This document shows positions 7,790 through 16,390 of a stretch of DNA of 64,000 nt, piece by piece. Every line of letters begins with the position of its first letter. Positions within the stretch are counted from its first letter, which is position 1. Made by a program: the position numbers and the translations under genes. The stretch lies in NCBI GenBank assembly GCA_034421095.1, contig DAOUKR010000024.1:25597-89596 (forward strand), in the 5' to 3' direction. Source of the stretch: JAGWBG01 sp034421095. GTDB taxonomy: Bacteria > Chloroflexota > Dehalococcoidia > Lucifugimonadales > JAGWBF01. The notes beneath the pieces were generated by a model. It saw only the letters and a program-made list of their open reading frames with translations. It did no database searches and was not told where the DNA came from.

Positions 7790-9154
7790 ATGGACAAGAT
7801 GACAGACCTTCTGACATCGTATACCACCTCATTGAAATTCGATGAGTTGCCCGGCAACGTCGTACAGCAAGCCAAGCGCATGATAGTAGATGCCCTGGGA
7901 TGCGCCATCGGCGGCTATCACAGCGAGCCTGCCACGATTGCGAGAGACCTGGCGAGCACCGTAACGAGCACCCGCCCTGCAACTATCCTGGTCAGCGGCC
8001 ATTCCACCTCTCCGGACATGGCAGCTTTCGCTAACGGCGTGATGATTCGATACCTGGACTTTAACGACGGCTACACCGGCAGGGAACCCTGCCACCCCAG
8101 TGACACCCTGGCCGCAATACTCTCCCCGGCCGAGATAGCCCACGCCGACGGCAAGACGGTCCTTACAGCCACGGTCCTGGCCTACGAGGTATTTTGCCGA
8201 CTGTGCGACGCCGCATCCGTCCGTAGCAGGGGATTTGACCACGTCACCTTGGGAATCATCCCCAGCGGCCTCGCTGCGGCCAAGGTCATGGGTCTCTCCC
8301 AGGAACAGACGGCGCAGACGCTTAATCTATGTATTGCTCCCAACCAGGCCCTGTTCCAGACCCGCATCGGTGACGTGTCCATGTGGAAGGGTTGTGCCTT
8401 CGCCAACGCCAGCCGAAACGCGGTTTTTGCCTCTCTCCTGGCAGAGCGGGGGCTAACCGGGCCTTCACCTATCTTTGAAGGGCTGGGAGGATTCTTCACG
8501 GCAGTCAGCGGCGAGACACTTACTCTGGAGCCTTTCGGAGACAGATGTGGGCCATTCAAGATTATGGAGGCTACTATCAAGCGATTCCCCCTGGGCCTGT
8601 ATTCTCAGACCGTTGTGCAGGCGGCCCTGGACGTGCGTAGTACACTGCCCCGGGTAGAAGATATTGCCCAGGTAAATGTTCAGACTCTCCAGACCGCCGT
8701 GGACATAATGGCAGGTGACGACGAGAAATGGCACCCTGCCAACCGGGAAACGGCAGACCACAGCATGCCCTATACGGTGGCTGTGGCCTTGATGTACGGC
8801 TCGGTAGAGGAACACCACTTTGGCGATGAATACCTTCGGAGTCCCCAACTCCTTGACCTCGTGCAAAAGGTGAAGGTGTCGGTGTCCGAAGAGGCCAACC
8901 GCCGCGCCCCTGAGGCGATGCTGAGCACCGTTGAGGTTGTCACCACCTCCGGCGACCGGTATTCATCGCCCGAGGTGCCCTATCATCGGGGGCACTGGAG
9001 GAACCCCATGACCGAACAGGAGCTTGAAGAGAAGTTTCGTGCACTAGCCCGAGACACACTTACTCCCGTCCAAGTAGGTGCCCTACTGGACCGGCTGTGG
9101 AACTTGGAGCAGGTGGATGATATTGGGCAGGTGATTGGTATGGTCAGGGCGTAA
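7790..9154 (+). CDS. MmgE/PrpD family protein (2-methylcitrate dehydratase-like)
   Basis: A 454-aa member of the MmgE/PrpD superfamily, which includes 2-methylcitrate dehydratase, cis-aconitate decarboxylase and iminodisuccinate epimerase. The N-terminal all-helical domain carries family signatures such as AKRMIVDALGCAIGGY and FANGVMIRYLDFNDGY. Motifs in the middle include GFDHVTLGIIPSGLAAAKVMGL and MWKGCAFANASRNAVFASLLA. The C-terminal domain has HPANRETADHSMPYTVA, the usual ETADHS region. A strong AAGGAGG precedes the ATG. It stands alone, so the actual substrate cannot be assigned. Confidence 0.85.
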   Translation: MDKMTDLLTSYTTSLKFDELPGNVVQQAKRMIVDALGCAIGGYHSEPATIARDLASTVTSTRPATILVSGHSTSPDMAAFANGVMIRYLDFNDGYTGREPCHPSDTLAAILSPAEIAHADGKTVLTATVLAYEVFCRLCDAASVRSRGFDHVTLGIIPSGLAAAKVMGLSQEQTAQTLNLCIAPNQALFQTRIGDVSMWKGCAFANASRNAVFASLLAERGLTGPSPIFEGLGGFFTAVSGETLTLEPFGDRCGPFKIMEATIKRFPLGLYSQTVVQAALDVRSTLPRVEDIAQVNVQTLQTAVDIMAGDDEKWHPANRETADHSMPYTVAVALMYGSVEEHHFGDEYLRSPQLLDLVQKVKVSVSEEANRRAPEAMLSTVEVVTTSGDRYSSPEVPYHRGHWRNPMTEQELEEKFRALARDTLTPVQVGALLDRLWNLEQVDDIGQVIGMVRA

Positions 9155-9182
9155 CTGGGAGGCCTTCTAGCCGGACTTGTGG

Positions 9183-10031
9183 CTAACCGAGCACCTGGCC
9201 GGCTATGCCTTCCAAACGGGATGCCGCATCCTCGGTTGATGTTCCAGGCAGCCTGATAACTACGCCGTCGGCGCCTGCCTCCTCAAAGCTCCTGATTTCA
9301 TCGTTGTCAGGCTCACGCCCGAAGATGGTAATATCAATGGAGCCGGGATCCCGGCCATGAGTCGTAGCCAGCTCGTCCAAGGTAGCCCGGCTGGCTTTTA
9401 TCTGCTCCGGTGTAACCCGATTGGGCATCCAGCCGTCGCCCCATGCCGCTACACGCTGAAGAACGTTCTTGGCCATGCCGCCCAATATAACCGGGGGGTG
9501 AGGCTTCCGGGCCGGCTTGGGCCAGGAAAACACGGGCGGGAAGTCGTAATACTTGCCGTGGAACTCGGCCTCGTCTTTCGTCCATAGCTCCTTCATGGCC
9601 TGGACAGCCTCCCGGGTCTGGCTCCAACGGTGGGCGAAGTCGCCGCCCATGATTTCCGTCTCCTCCTTGAGCCAGCCGGCCCCTATTCCGAACAGGAACC
9701 TACCGCCTGAATAGTGGTCAAGGGTGGCTATCACCTTTGCCAGGAGCAGGGGATTGCGCTCCGGGACTAAACATATCCCCGTCCCAAGATGTATCTTTTC
9801 AGTCACCGCAGAGGCCCGCGACAGCGCTATGAAAGGGTCCATCATGTGGGAGTAGGACTCCGGGATGACTCCATCGTCAGACCCGGGAAACCTGGATGCA
9901 GAATCAACCGGCAAGATGGGATGCTCAGGGACCCATATAGAGTCGAACCCCAATTCCTCGGCCCTCTGGGCCAATACGGCCACGTCTACGGGCGCACCAA
10001 CTACACTGGGCACGGAAACACCGATTTTCAT
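9183..10031 (-). CDS. LLM-class F420-dependent oxidoreductase
   Basis: Luciferase-like TIM-barrel monooxygenase/dehydrogenase fold of about 282 aa. Signatures include RAEELGFDSIWVPEHP near the N terminus, VTEKIHLGTGICLVPERNP and LDHYSGGRFLFGIGAGW, a pattern typical of the F420-binding TIGR03619-like subfamily. HPPVILGG and AWGDGWMPN follow in the phosphate/flavin-binding half. ATG at 10031 is chosen because GAGGAG sits 6 nt upstream; TTG at 10037 would leave no spacing. It is downstream of, and probably cotranscribed with, the NIPSNAP gene. F420 use is inferred from family and from cofE in the window. FMN is the alternative, and the substrate is unknown. Confidence 0.85.
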   Translation of the reverse strand: MKIGVSVPSVVGAPVDVAVLAQRAEELGFDSIWVPEHPILPVDSASRFPGSDDGVIPESYSHMMDPFIALSRASAVTEKIHLGTGICLVPERNPLLLAKVIATLDHYSGGRFLFGIGAGWLKEETEIMGGDFAHRWSQTREAVQAMKELWTKDEAEFHGKYYDFPPVFSWPKPARKPHPPVILGGMAKNVLQRVAAWGDGWMPNRVTPEQIKASRATLDELATTHGRDPGSIDITIFGREPDNDEIRSFEEAGADGVVIRLPGTSTEDAASRLEGIAGQVLG

Positions 10032-10074
10032 GGTCAACTCCTCTGCTTGTTGGTGATGGGGAAGTGCCGGTCTT

Positions 10075-10689
10075 TCACCGCATCGGAGAGAAGGCTGCCG
10101 GAATCAGGATTTTATTTTCCTGTTGCACCTGGAACTCCCGGGTCGGAGCCGGCCAATTGGGGTCCTTGAACGCCTCCGCACGAATCCGGTCTCGTTCCGT
10201 CAGGTCCTTGTACGGCCACAGATGAATCCACTTGTTCAGCGGCCCAAACTCGGTATACCAGCAGGCAGCCAGAGGAGAGTATTTCTCCCGGTGGGGTATG
10301 GCATCCGACCATCGCTTGATAACTTCGGGGAGGGCACCCCCGCGGTAGGTGTAAGTCCGCATCTCATAGACATTACCCAGTTGCTGGTTACCCAGAGGCC
10401 GCATGAATGGAGCGGGAATCAGAATGTCGGACTGCATGTTGAGCACTACGTCTCCGGTCTTGGGGGGCCAGTTGGGGTCTTTGGCGGCTTCCGCCCGCAC
10501 GTCCGCTCGCTCCTGCATGTCCTCATAGGGCCAGACATGGATAACCTGGTTCAGGGGTCCAAACTCCGTGTGCCAGAAGGCCCCAAGCTTTGAATACTTC
10601 TCGCGATGGGGCAGCGTCTCGGAAAACCTGTCTTCAAACTCGGCAACCGTGCCAGGCTTCAAATCGTATGTCCGCATCTCGTAAATCAT
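10075..10689 (-). CDS. Tandem-duplicated NIPSNAP domain protein
   Basis: The 204-aa protein is two head-to-tail NIPSNAP (dimeric alpha-beta barrel) domains. Residues 1-75 (IYEMRTYDLKPG, LPHREKYSKLGAFWHTEFGPLN, WPYEDMQER) repeat nearly motif for motif at about 107-180 (VYEMRTYTYRGG, IPHREKYSPLAACWYTEFGPLN, WPYKDLTER). NIPSNAP family functions are poorly defined; the ferredoxin-like fold resembles small monooxygenases. GAGGAGG lies 7 nt before the ATG. Its stop lies about 40 nt before the LLM oxidoreductase start, suggesting one transcript and perhaps a joint catabolic role. Confidence 0.85.
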   Translation of the reverse strand: MIYEMRTYDLKPGTVAEFEDRFSETLPHREKYSKLGAFWHTEFGPLNQVIHVWPYEDMQERADVRAEAAKDPNWPPKTGDVVLNMQSDILIPAPFMRPLGNQQLGNVYEMRTYTYRGGALPEVIKRWSDAIPHREKYSPLAACWYTEFGPLNKWIHLWPYKDLTERDRIRAEAFKDPNWPAPTREFQVQQENKILIPAAFSPMR

Positions 10690-10856
10690 GGCGCCTCCTC
10701 TTCATCAAGACGAAATGTTGCAAATCAGCCAATATCTCCGGGCTCTCAAGCGCCAATGTCCCTCGAAGGCCCTTCAAGAACCCGAACGGGTGCGATTCCT
10801 ATTCTACTCCAGGGAATAGATACTGACAACCCGCAACCCCAGTGGCCTTGCTTGGC

Positions 10857-10885
10857 TTGACTTTCATATCCGTCTCTGTTAAAGT
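10857..10885 (+). promoter_or_regulatory. Putative promoter for the IMPDH-family gene
   Basis: TTGACT (10857-10862), 17-bp spacer and TAAAGT (10880-10885). The predicted start, near 10892, leaves about 110 nt of leader before the ATG at 11004. No known riboswitch was recognised in that leader. The remainder of the 10690-11003 gap shows no gene. Confidence 0.55.
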
Positions 10886-11003
10886 CTTGCCTACCAAATC
10901 CCCTCCGATACTGCTCCCACATACCCCACAGTACGACGGGTGATTCGCCACCGGTACATCTTGATCTTACCCCGCAAGGCCAAGATAGAGAGGTGATTTA
11001 ACA

Positions 11004-12140
11004 ATGGACGCACCAATGTTTAAGGAGCTTCACCGGGCTTATGGGTTTGATGAGGTGGCGATTGTGCCCGGGGATGTGACGATCAACCCAAGTATGGCCT
11101 CCACGGATTTCACGATAGGCGACCATCTGTTCAATATTCCCGTGATGGCCTCAGCCATGGATGCAGTGGTATCACCGTCCTTTGCCACACTGATGCACCA
11201 GGCAGGAGGTCTGGGAGTCCTCAACCTGGAAGGCATCTATACCCGTTACGAGGACCCTTACTCAGTCCTCGAGGAGATTGCCGCTGTCCCCCAGACGGAA
11301 GCTACGACAATGCTCCAGCGGGTGTACTCCGAGCCAATCAAAGAGGAGTTCATCGGCAACTGCGTCGAGCAGATAAAGAATTCCGGTACGGTATGCGCCG
11401 TGTCCGTTACTCCCCAGAACACCAAGCGTTTTGCCCCCATAGCGGTAGAGTGCGGAACGGATATTGTGGTAGTCCAGTCCACGGTAACCACTGCGAGGCA
11501 TATATCCCAAAGCTATCGCGGCCTTATATTCTCCGAGCTTCGCGATTTACTCAAGGTCCCCGTGGTAGTCGGCAACTGCGTAACCTCTTCAACCGCCCTG
11601 GAACTGATGGAAACCGGCATAGACGGGGTGCTGGTGGGCGTAGGGCCGGGCGCAGCCTGCACTACCAGGGAGGTGGTTGGAGTTGGCGTGCCCCAGGTGA
11701 CGGCCACTCTGGAGTGTGCCTCAGCCAGGGAGGAGTATCTCCGGCGCACCGGCAAATACGTCCCCATTATCACCGACGGCGGAATCAGGACAGGGGGCGA
11801 CCTGTGCAAGGCCATAGCTTGCGGCGCCGACGCCGTGATGATTGGAACGCCCTTTGCTCAATCGGATGAGGCGCCGGGCATGGGGTTCAACTGGGGAATG
11901 GCCAACTCCCACCCGGAGCTTCCCAGGGGCACCAGGATCAGGGCCGGCAACAAGGGCCCCGTTACGAACATACTCTTCGGCCCCACCTCAGTCACCGACG
12001 GCACCCAGAACCTGATAGGGGCACTCAGAGCAGCTATGGGCATGTGCGGGGCATATAATATACGCGACCTTCACAAGGCCCGTATGGTCATTGCCCCTTC
12101 CATCAAGACCGAGGGGAAGGTTTTCCAGGCAGCGCAGTAG
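11004..12140 (+). CDS. GuaB3-like IMP dehydrogenase/GMP reductase family protein
   Basis: A 378-aa (beta/alpha)8 enzyme of the IMPDH/GMPR family lacking the CBS pair of GuaB, like the GuaB3 group. Visible are the N-terminal DEVAIVPGDVTI and PVMASAMDAVVSP segments. The catalytic-loop motif is VGVGPGAACTTREVVGVG, with the Cys that forms the covalent IMP/GMP adduct. The phosphate-binding IITDGGIRTGGDLCKAIACGADAVMIG follows, and then the C-terminal flap region. The start has GAGAGGTG at suitable spacing. The precise reaction (IMP oxidation or GMP reduction) cannot be read from sequence alone. It is separate from other purine genes here. Confidence 0.85.
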   Translation: MDAPMFKELHRAYGFDEVAIVPGDVTINPSMASTDFTIGDHLFNIPVMASAMDAVVSPSFATLMHQAGGLGVLNLEGIYTRYEDPYSVLEEIAAVPQTEATTMLQRVYSEPIKEEFIGNCVEQIKNSGTVCAVSVTPQNTKRFAPIAVECGTDIVVVQSTVTTARHISQSYRGLIFSELRDLLKVPVVVGNCVTSSTALELMETGIDGVLVGVGPGAACTTREVVGVGVPQVTATLECASAREEYLRRTGKYVPIITDGGIRTGGDLCKAIACGADAVMIGTPFAQSDEAPGMGFNWGMANSHPELPRGTRIRAGNKGPVTNILFGPTSVTDGTQNLIGALRAAMGMCGAYNIRDLHKARMVIAPSIKTEGKVFQAAQ

Positions 12141-12156
12141 CTCAACGACCAGCCGC

Positions 12157-13422
12157 CTAATCAGTCCCCAAGACAAGTTCCCGGACCTCGTCAGGGCTTT
12201 GAAGCAGCCCTATTACACCGTCAATGGCCTCTTCCGCTGCCTGCTCAATGGTATCCAGGCCCAAACGCCCGCCGTCGGGGTGCATCAGGAGACGGAAGGT
12301 TGGCGCAGCGCCGGGATACCCGGTGATGGGGATGGTCACCATCCCGTGGTCCCTCAGCATGATGAACGACGCGGCGACGCTCATCTCCTCGGCAATCAGG
12401 GAGGTCTCTTGTTCCTTCGTCCTTGAAAGCACCAACTCACCAAAATCATGCGCCGACATCGCCACCCCGGGACCAGCCTGGTAAATGTATTCACCATATT
12501 TGGGCCGGAGACGCTCCATCAAACGGCGCGCAAGTTGCCCCGCCTCGCGTATCCTCTCAGGGTCATAGGCCTCCATACCCCGCAGCCCTGCAACGTAGTG
12601 TCCCGACTGCGCCTCCAGGCCGTACTGAAAGACCTGGGTCTGAATCCTCTCCATCAGCTCCCGCTTCGCCACCACGGCGCCGCTTCGAGGGCCGGGGACG
12701 TGCTTGTCCAGGGACCACACGGTCACGTCTATATCCCCTAAGCCAAAGCTGACGGGTTCTTCGTAGAAGATGCTTCGGGAAGCCATGTGAGCATCGTCTG
12801 CCACCACCGTCAGGCCCATACCCTTGGCCAGGGATATAGCACGGGCCGCGTCGTGAGCCGAGAGATGGTACTTCTGAGGGGTCGTGGGGGTGATAACCAC
12901 CATACTCCAGGTGCCGCCATTCAGCGCTCGCTCCAGGGCATCTACCCCCTGGACCTCGTAGAAACTGCCCCCGGCCAACTCCACCGCTTGCTGCACTGAC
13001 GGGTGGGACCTCCCATTGGGTACAAGGGAAAGGACCCTGTCATTCTTGTTCACCAGCGCAAGCATGATGCCCAACAACCCGGAGGTTACCCGGTTACATA
13101 TAACTGCACCATGGTCCCTGGGGTTGCCCCCCGTGTGCTGAATCGCCAACTCCTCGGCCCTGCCGCCAAAGTAGGCATAGAAGGAGAACTGGGAATCCAG
13201 GGATGGCAGGTCCTCCAGGTCCAGAGGAAAGGCGCGCACAAGGCCGGTCATGTTGTAAATGCTTTCCTTCCCCTGGGCCAGCACCCGTCGCCGAATCATG
13301 TTCCGGCCGTGGATGGCCTTCCTCGACTCTACGTCGGGCCCGCTAATTATGCTCCCGTACCTGTAGCTCTCAGGCGCCTTCAGAATGTCGTCCAATATGT
13401 CCGGGTCGCGTTCCTCGGCCAT
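12157..13422 (-). CDS. PLP-dependent fold-type I enzyme (aminotransferase-like), function unknown
   Basis: A 421-aa protein with fold-type I PLP enzyme features. A phosphate-binding region lies around NRVTSGLLGIMLALVNKNDRV, an Asp stacking on the pyridine N in VVADDAHMASRS, and the probable Schiff-base Lys in TVWSLDKHVPGPRSG. A C-terminal small domain contains GAAPTFRLLMHPDGG. It resembles the class V aminotransferase/SelA/threonine-aldolase superfamily but not closely enough to name a substrate. AGGAGG precedes the ATG. Its start lies 30 nt after the hisIE stop, so it is the last gene of the his-centred minus operon. Confidence 0.7.
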   Translation of the reverse strand: MAEERDPDILDDILKAPESYRYGSIISGPDVESRKAIHGRNMIRRRVLAQGKESIYNMTGLVRAFPLDLEDLPSLDSQFSFYAYFGGRAEELAIQHTGGNPRDHGAVICNRVTSGLLGIMLALVNKNDRVLSLVPNGRSHPSVQQAVELAGGSFYEVQGVDALERALNGGTWSMVVITPTTPQKYHLSAHDAARAISLAKGMGLTVVADDAHMASRSIFYEEPVSFGLGDIDVTVWSLDKHVPGPRSGAVVAKRELMERIQTQVFQYGLEAQSGHYVAGLRGMEAYDPERIREAGQLARRLMERLRPKYGEYIYQAGPGVAMSAHDFGELVLSRTKEQETSLIAEEMSVAASFIMLRDHGMVTIPITGYPGAAPTFRLLMHPDGGRLGLDTIEQAAEEAIDGVIGLLQSPDEVRELVLGTD

Positions 13423-13452
13423 GACCTTCCTCCTTCGGGATTACTTCCTAAT

Positions 13453-14073
13453 CTATCGCCTCCGCTCCCGCAACTCTTCCCACACCTGCCGGGGTGACAC
13501 GCCAGATGCGGACAGAAGCACCAGGGTGTGATATAGCAAGTCCGCCACCTCGCCCGGCAGATTCTCTGTCTCACCCTGGGTTGCTGCGATGGCGGTCTCT
13601 CCTGCCTCTTCGATTACCTTTTGAGCAATGCGCCCTATGCCCCCTTCGAAGAGCCCGGCCGTGTAGCTACCTTCGGGCATGTCGCGCTTCCGGTCCTGAA
13701 TCAGGGCGAAGAGTTCGTCCAGCACCCCTGAACCGGGTTCGACCTGCTGAAAAGATTCCGGCATACCATCCAGGGGGGTGAAGAAACAGGACGTATTGCC
13801 GGTGTGGCACGCGGGGCCATCCGGCTCCACCTTTAGAAGTATCGTATCGGCGTCGCAGTCCACGTATAGCTCTCTCAGGTTCAGATAGTTGCCGGATACC
13901 TCTCCCTTGTGCCACAGGTCTTCACGGCTCCGGCTGTAGAACCATACCTGAATCCCTTCTACGGTGCGTTTCAGGGACCCCGGATTCATGTAGCCAAGCA
14001 TAAGCACCTGTCCGGTGTTGGCGTCCTGGGCTATGGCGGGAACCAACCCCTGCTCGTTCAGCTTTATCTCCAT
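13453..14073 (-). CDS. hisIE: Bifunctional phosphoribosyl-AMP cyclohydrolase / phosphoribosyl-ATP pyrophosphatase
   Basis: Catalyses steps 2 and 3 of histidine synthesis. The HisI half shows VLMLGYMN, VWFYSRSREDLWHKGEVSGN and the metal-binding CDADTILLKV...GPACHTG (Zn-ligand cysteines). The HisE half (from about residue 115) has the MazG-like helices with GGIGRIAQKVIEEAGETAIAA and GEVADLLYHTLVLL. The start at 14073 is chosen because AGGAGG sits 9 nt upstream and the family begins there; an upstream ATG at 14112 would add 13 unsupported residues. It lies downstream of the HAD gene, with a palindromic repeat in the gap, and upstream of the PLP enzyme. Confidence 0.94.
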   Translation of the reverse strand: MEIKLNEQGLVPAIAQDANTGQVLMLGYMNPGSLKRTVEGIQVWFYSRSREDLWHKGEVSGNYLNLRELYVDCDADTILLKVEPDGPACHTGNTSCFFTPLDGMPESFQQVEPGSGVLDELFALIQDRKRDMPEGSYTAGLFEGGIGRIAQKVIEEAGETAIAATQGETENLPGEVADLLYHTLVLLSASGVSPRQVWEELRERRR

Positions 14074-14145
14074 TCTTCCCGGCCTCCTAAAGAAGGTGTC
14101 CAAAAAAGTCATCCTGCGAATGGGGGGTCAGGGCTGCGTGTGTAT

Positions 14146-14181
14146 GGATTCCGGCTCAAGGCCGGAATGACGGTTTTTCAG
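14146..14181. repeat. Dispersed palindromic repeat unit
   Basis: GGATTCCGGCTCAAGGCCGGAATGACGG plus a TTTTTCAG tail, between hisIE and the HAD gene. The inverted arms ATTCCGGC/GCCGGAAT would fold as a hairpin followed by T residues when read left to right. Confidence 0.65.
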
Positions 14182-14196
14182 AGGCCTCCTGAGGAT

Positions 14197-14913
14197 TCAA
14201 GATGCAGCCCGCAGTATCTCGGGTAGCTCGTTGAGGCTCTTTATCTCGTAATCAGGACTCAAGTATTGAGGGTCCGGCGACATCCCGTGCCGGTTAATCC
14301 AGACTGCCCTCATGCCCGCTCCCTTAGCTCCCACAACGTCGTCATACAGCGTATCGCCCACGTATATGGCCTCATCCGGTCTCACGCCCATTCTGTCCAT
14401 AATCTCCCTGAAAGGCGCAGGCAAGGGCTTGTAGGCACGCGCCCCCTCGGAGGACAGCACGGCCTCAAATTTCCATCCCATACGGGCAAGGAGGGGATAG
14501 AGATAGTTATCATCAGCGTTAGACAAGACGCCTGTGTTCCAGCCGGCCTGGAGGGCTGGCAGAGCATCAAGGGCATCCTGATAGGGATTTCTTCTGCCCA
14601 TGTCCCTTATTGCGTCATTGGCAGCAGCTGCAGCATCACCTTTGATACCAAGTTTGGTGAAAACGCCGCTAAAGCACTCACTCCACGCCTGCTCATAGGA
14701 CTTGAAGGGTGGACTCTTTTCCGGCTCTTCCAGGTTCTGCCGTTCTTTTCGGAACATTACTTCCAGAGACTTCCACTCCTGGTACAGGTACTCCGGGTCT
14801 ACGGCCAAGCCCTGGACTCTGCATATTTCTCGGAAGGTGTCCTTCCAAAGGGCTGGGTTGTTCTCCGCCAGGGTCTCGTACATGTCAAAGATTACGGTGG
14901 TGATTCTGCTCAT
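14197..14913 (-). CDS. HAD-superfamily hydrolase
   Basis: A 238-aa haloacid-dehalogenase-type phosphatase/dehalogenase. Motif I appears as VIFDMYETLAE; the second Asp of DxD is Tyr here (D-M-Y), as in haloacid dehalogenases and other dehalogenase-like members. Motif II is TGVLSNADDNY, motif III includes the Lys in ARAYKPLPAPF, and motif IV is IYVGDTLYDDVVGAKGAGM. The helical cap lies between motifs I and II. The unusual first motif argues against simple phosphatase naming. It sits between hisF and hisIE. A histidinol-phosphatase role has been found for some HAD proteins, but nothing here proves it. Confidence 0.8.
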   Translation of the reverse strand: MSRITTVIFDMYETLAENNPALWKDTFREICRVQGLAVDPEYLYQEWKSLEVMFRKERQNLEEPEKSPPFKSYEQAWSECFSGVFTKLGIKGDAAAAANDAIRDMGRRNPYQDALDALPALQAGWNTGVLSNADDNYLYPLLARMGWKFEAVLSSEGARAYKPLPAPFREIMDRMGVRPDEAIYVGDTLYDDVVGAKGAGMRAVWINRHGMSPDPQYLSPDYEIKSLNELPEILRAAS

Positions 14914-14992
14914 GGTATTGCAAGGGCGAGGTGCGTCTCACCCCTGCACCTCCTTTATGTAAATCAAATCATGGCATTTCAGAATTCAACTA

Positions 14993-15802
14993 TTATTGGG
15001 AAGGACGAACAGGCACTCCCCTGGCCGCCAGATAGTCCTTAGCCTGGGAAATGGAATATGTTCCGAAATGGAAGATGCTTGCTGCGAGGACTGCGTGGGC
15101 TTCGCCTTCGGTGAAAGCGCTATGAAGGTGCTCCAGGGTCCCAGCCCCTCCGCTGGCGATGACCGGCACCTCCACCGACCGGGATATGGTCCTCGTTAGC
15201 TCCAGGTCATAGCCCTCCTGCCTTCCATCAGCATCCATACTTGTCAAGAGGACCTCTCCGGCTCCTAGCTCCACTGCCCTTACAGCCCATTTCACGGCAT
15301 CAATGCCGGTGGGAGTGCGCCCTCCATGGGTATACACCTCCCATTGGGAGCCGGCTTCCAGGGAAAGCCCATCGCCACTCCCCGTCCCCAAGTGGGACTC
15401 TACCCTCTTGGCATCAATAGCTATAACTATACACTGGCTGCCGAAATGGTATGCTCCTTCGCTTATCAATTGGGGGTTGCTGACTGCCGCAGTATTCACC
15501 GAAACCTTGTCCGCTCCCGCCCTCAGCATACGCCTCACGTCATCAATGGTCCGTATGCCGCCGCCTACCGTAAGGGGAATAAAGACTTCTCGAGACACTT
15601 CCCTGACCACATCCACCATAGTATCGCGGGCATGGGCGCTTGCGGTGATGTCGAGGAATACCAGTTCATCCCCACCTTCCCTGTCATAGAGCGCAGCCAG
15701 TTCCGCCGGGTCACCGGCGTCCCTCAGGCTCACAAAGCTGACGCCTTTGACCACCCGTCCGGCGTCAACGTCAAGGCATGGAATTATACGCTTGGTAAGC
15801 AT
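14993..15802 (-). CDS. hisF: Imidazole glycerol phosphate synthase cyclase subunit
   Basis: The HisF (beta/alpha)8 barrel converts PRFAR plus ammonia from HisH to IGP and AICAR. Canonical start KRIIPCLDVDAGRVVKGV (catalytic Asp in CLDVD), first phosphate site VGGGIRTIDDVRRMLRAGADKVSVN, and second half GAGEVLLTSMDADG (catalytic Asp region) with VIASGGAGTLEHLHSAF. The 269-aa length is slightly above the usual 250 owing to a short insert around residues 150-160. It lies in the his gene block, separated from hisA only by the overlapping methyltransferase gene. Confidence 0.96.
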   Translation of the reverse strand: MLTKRIIPCLDVDAGRVVKGVSFVSLRDAGDPAELAALYDREGGDELVFLDITASAHARDTMVDVVREVSREVFIPLTVGGGIRTIDDVRRMLRAGADKVSVNTAAVSNPQLISEGAYHFGSQCIVIAIDAKRVESHLGTGSGDGLSLEAGSQWEVYTHGGRTPTGIDAVKWAVRAVELGAGEVLLTSMDADGRQEGYDLELTRTISRSVEVPVIASGGAGTLEHLHSAFTEGEAHAVLAASIFHFGTYSISQAKDYLAARGVPVRPSQ

Positions 15803-15811
15803 GTCCTGCCC

Positions 15812-16390
15812 CTATTTTCTCAGCATAGCCATGTAGTGGTCACCATTGAGGTCCCGCCACCAACGGAACTGGAATCCCGCCTCCCGGGCAAGTGCGTCCA
15901 ACTCATCAGGCTGAATGCGTTTTTCCATCGGTGGTCCATACTCTGTGTCTTTGCGATAGTGCAGCAGCACGGTACACCAGCCCCCCGGCTTCAGCAAGTC
16001 TCTTACGGCCTTCAAAAAAGCTACCCGGTCCTCGTTGGCATGAACGACGAAAGCAAGAAAAGACCCGTCCAGGGACTCTTTTTCTACCGGAAACTCCAAG
16101 GGAGAACACTTGAGAGCTGCGACGTTGCCCATGTGCACCTCAGACATCCTCCGGCGAAGAGCGTCGAGCATCTCGTCGGATATATCCAAAGCATAGAGCT
16201 TACCGTGAATCAGATGTTTGGCTAGAGGGATGGTGAAGTAGCCAGGCCCACAGCCAATATCGGCAACGTGATCGTATGGCTCAATGGGCATGAACGTCAT
16301 AATTACAAATGGGTCAAGCTCTCTCTCTCGTTCCGGACGGAGAAGTCTCTTTATCAGCTCTTGGGTTACCTGCGGGTCTGCCTCTGTCAC
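15812..16390 (-). CDS. Class I SAM-dependent methyltransferase
   Basis: A 192-aa methyltransferase with SAM motif I VADIGCGPGYFTIPLA, an acidic residue after strand 2 (LYALDISDEML) and the motif around LDGSFLAFVVHANED. The C-terminal strand carries LKPGGWCTVLLHY, as in UbiE/Methyltransf_11-type proteins. The start overlaps hisA by 4 nt and the stop is 9 nt from hisF, so it is embedded in the histidine operon. No histidine pathway step needs methylation, so the substrate is unknown. Confidence 0.85.
   Translation of the reverse strand: MTEADPQVTQELIKRLLRPERERELDPFVIMTFMPIEPYDHVADIGCGPGYFTIPLAKHLIHGKLYALDISDEMLDALRRRMSEVHMGNVAALKCSPLEFPVEKESLDGSFLAFVVHANEDRVAFLKAVRDLLKPGGWCTVLLHYRKDTEYGPPMEKRIQPDELDALAREAGFQFRWWRDLNGDHYMAMLRK

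Noticed and set aside
12157..13422. PLP enzyme considered as SelA (selenocysteine synthase), which would fit the selenoprotein
   Set aside because: It lacks recognisable SelA N-terminal tRNA-binding features, and the Lys context (SLDKHVPGP) is only generally fold-type I; location in the his operon gives no selenium link.
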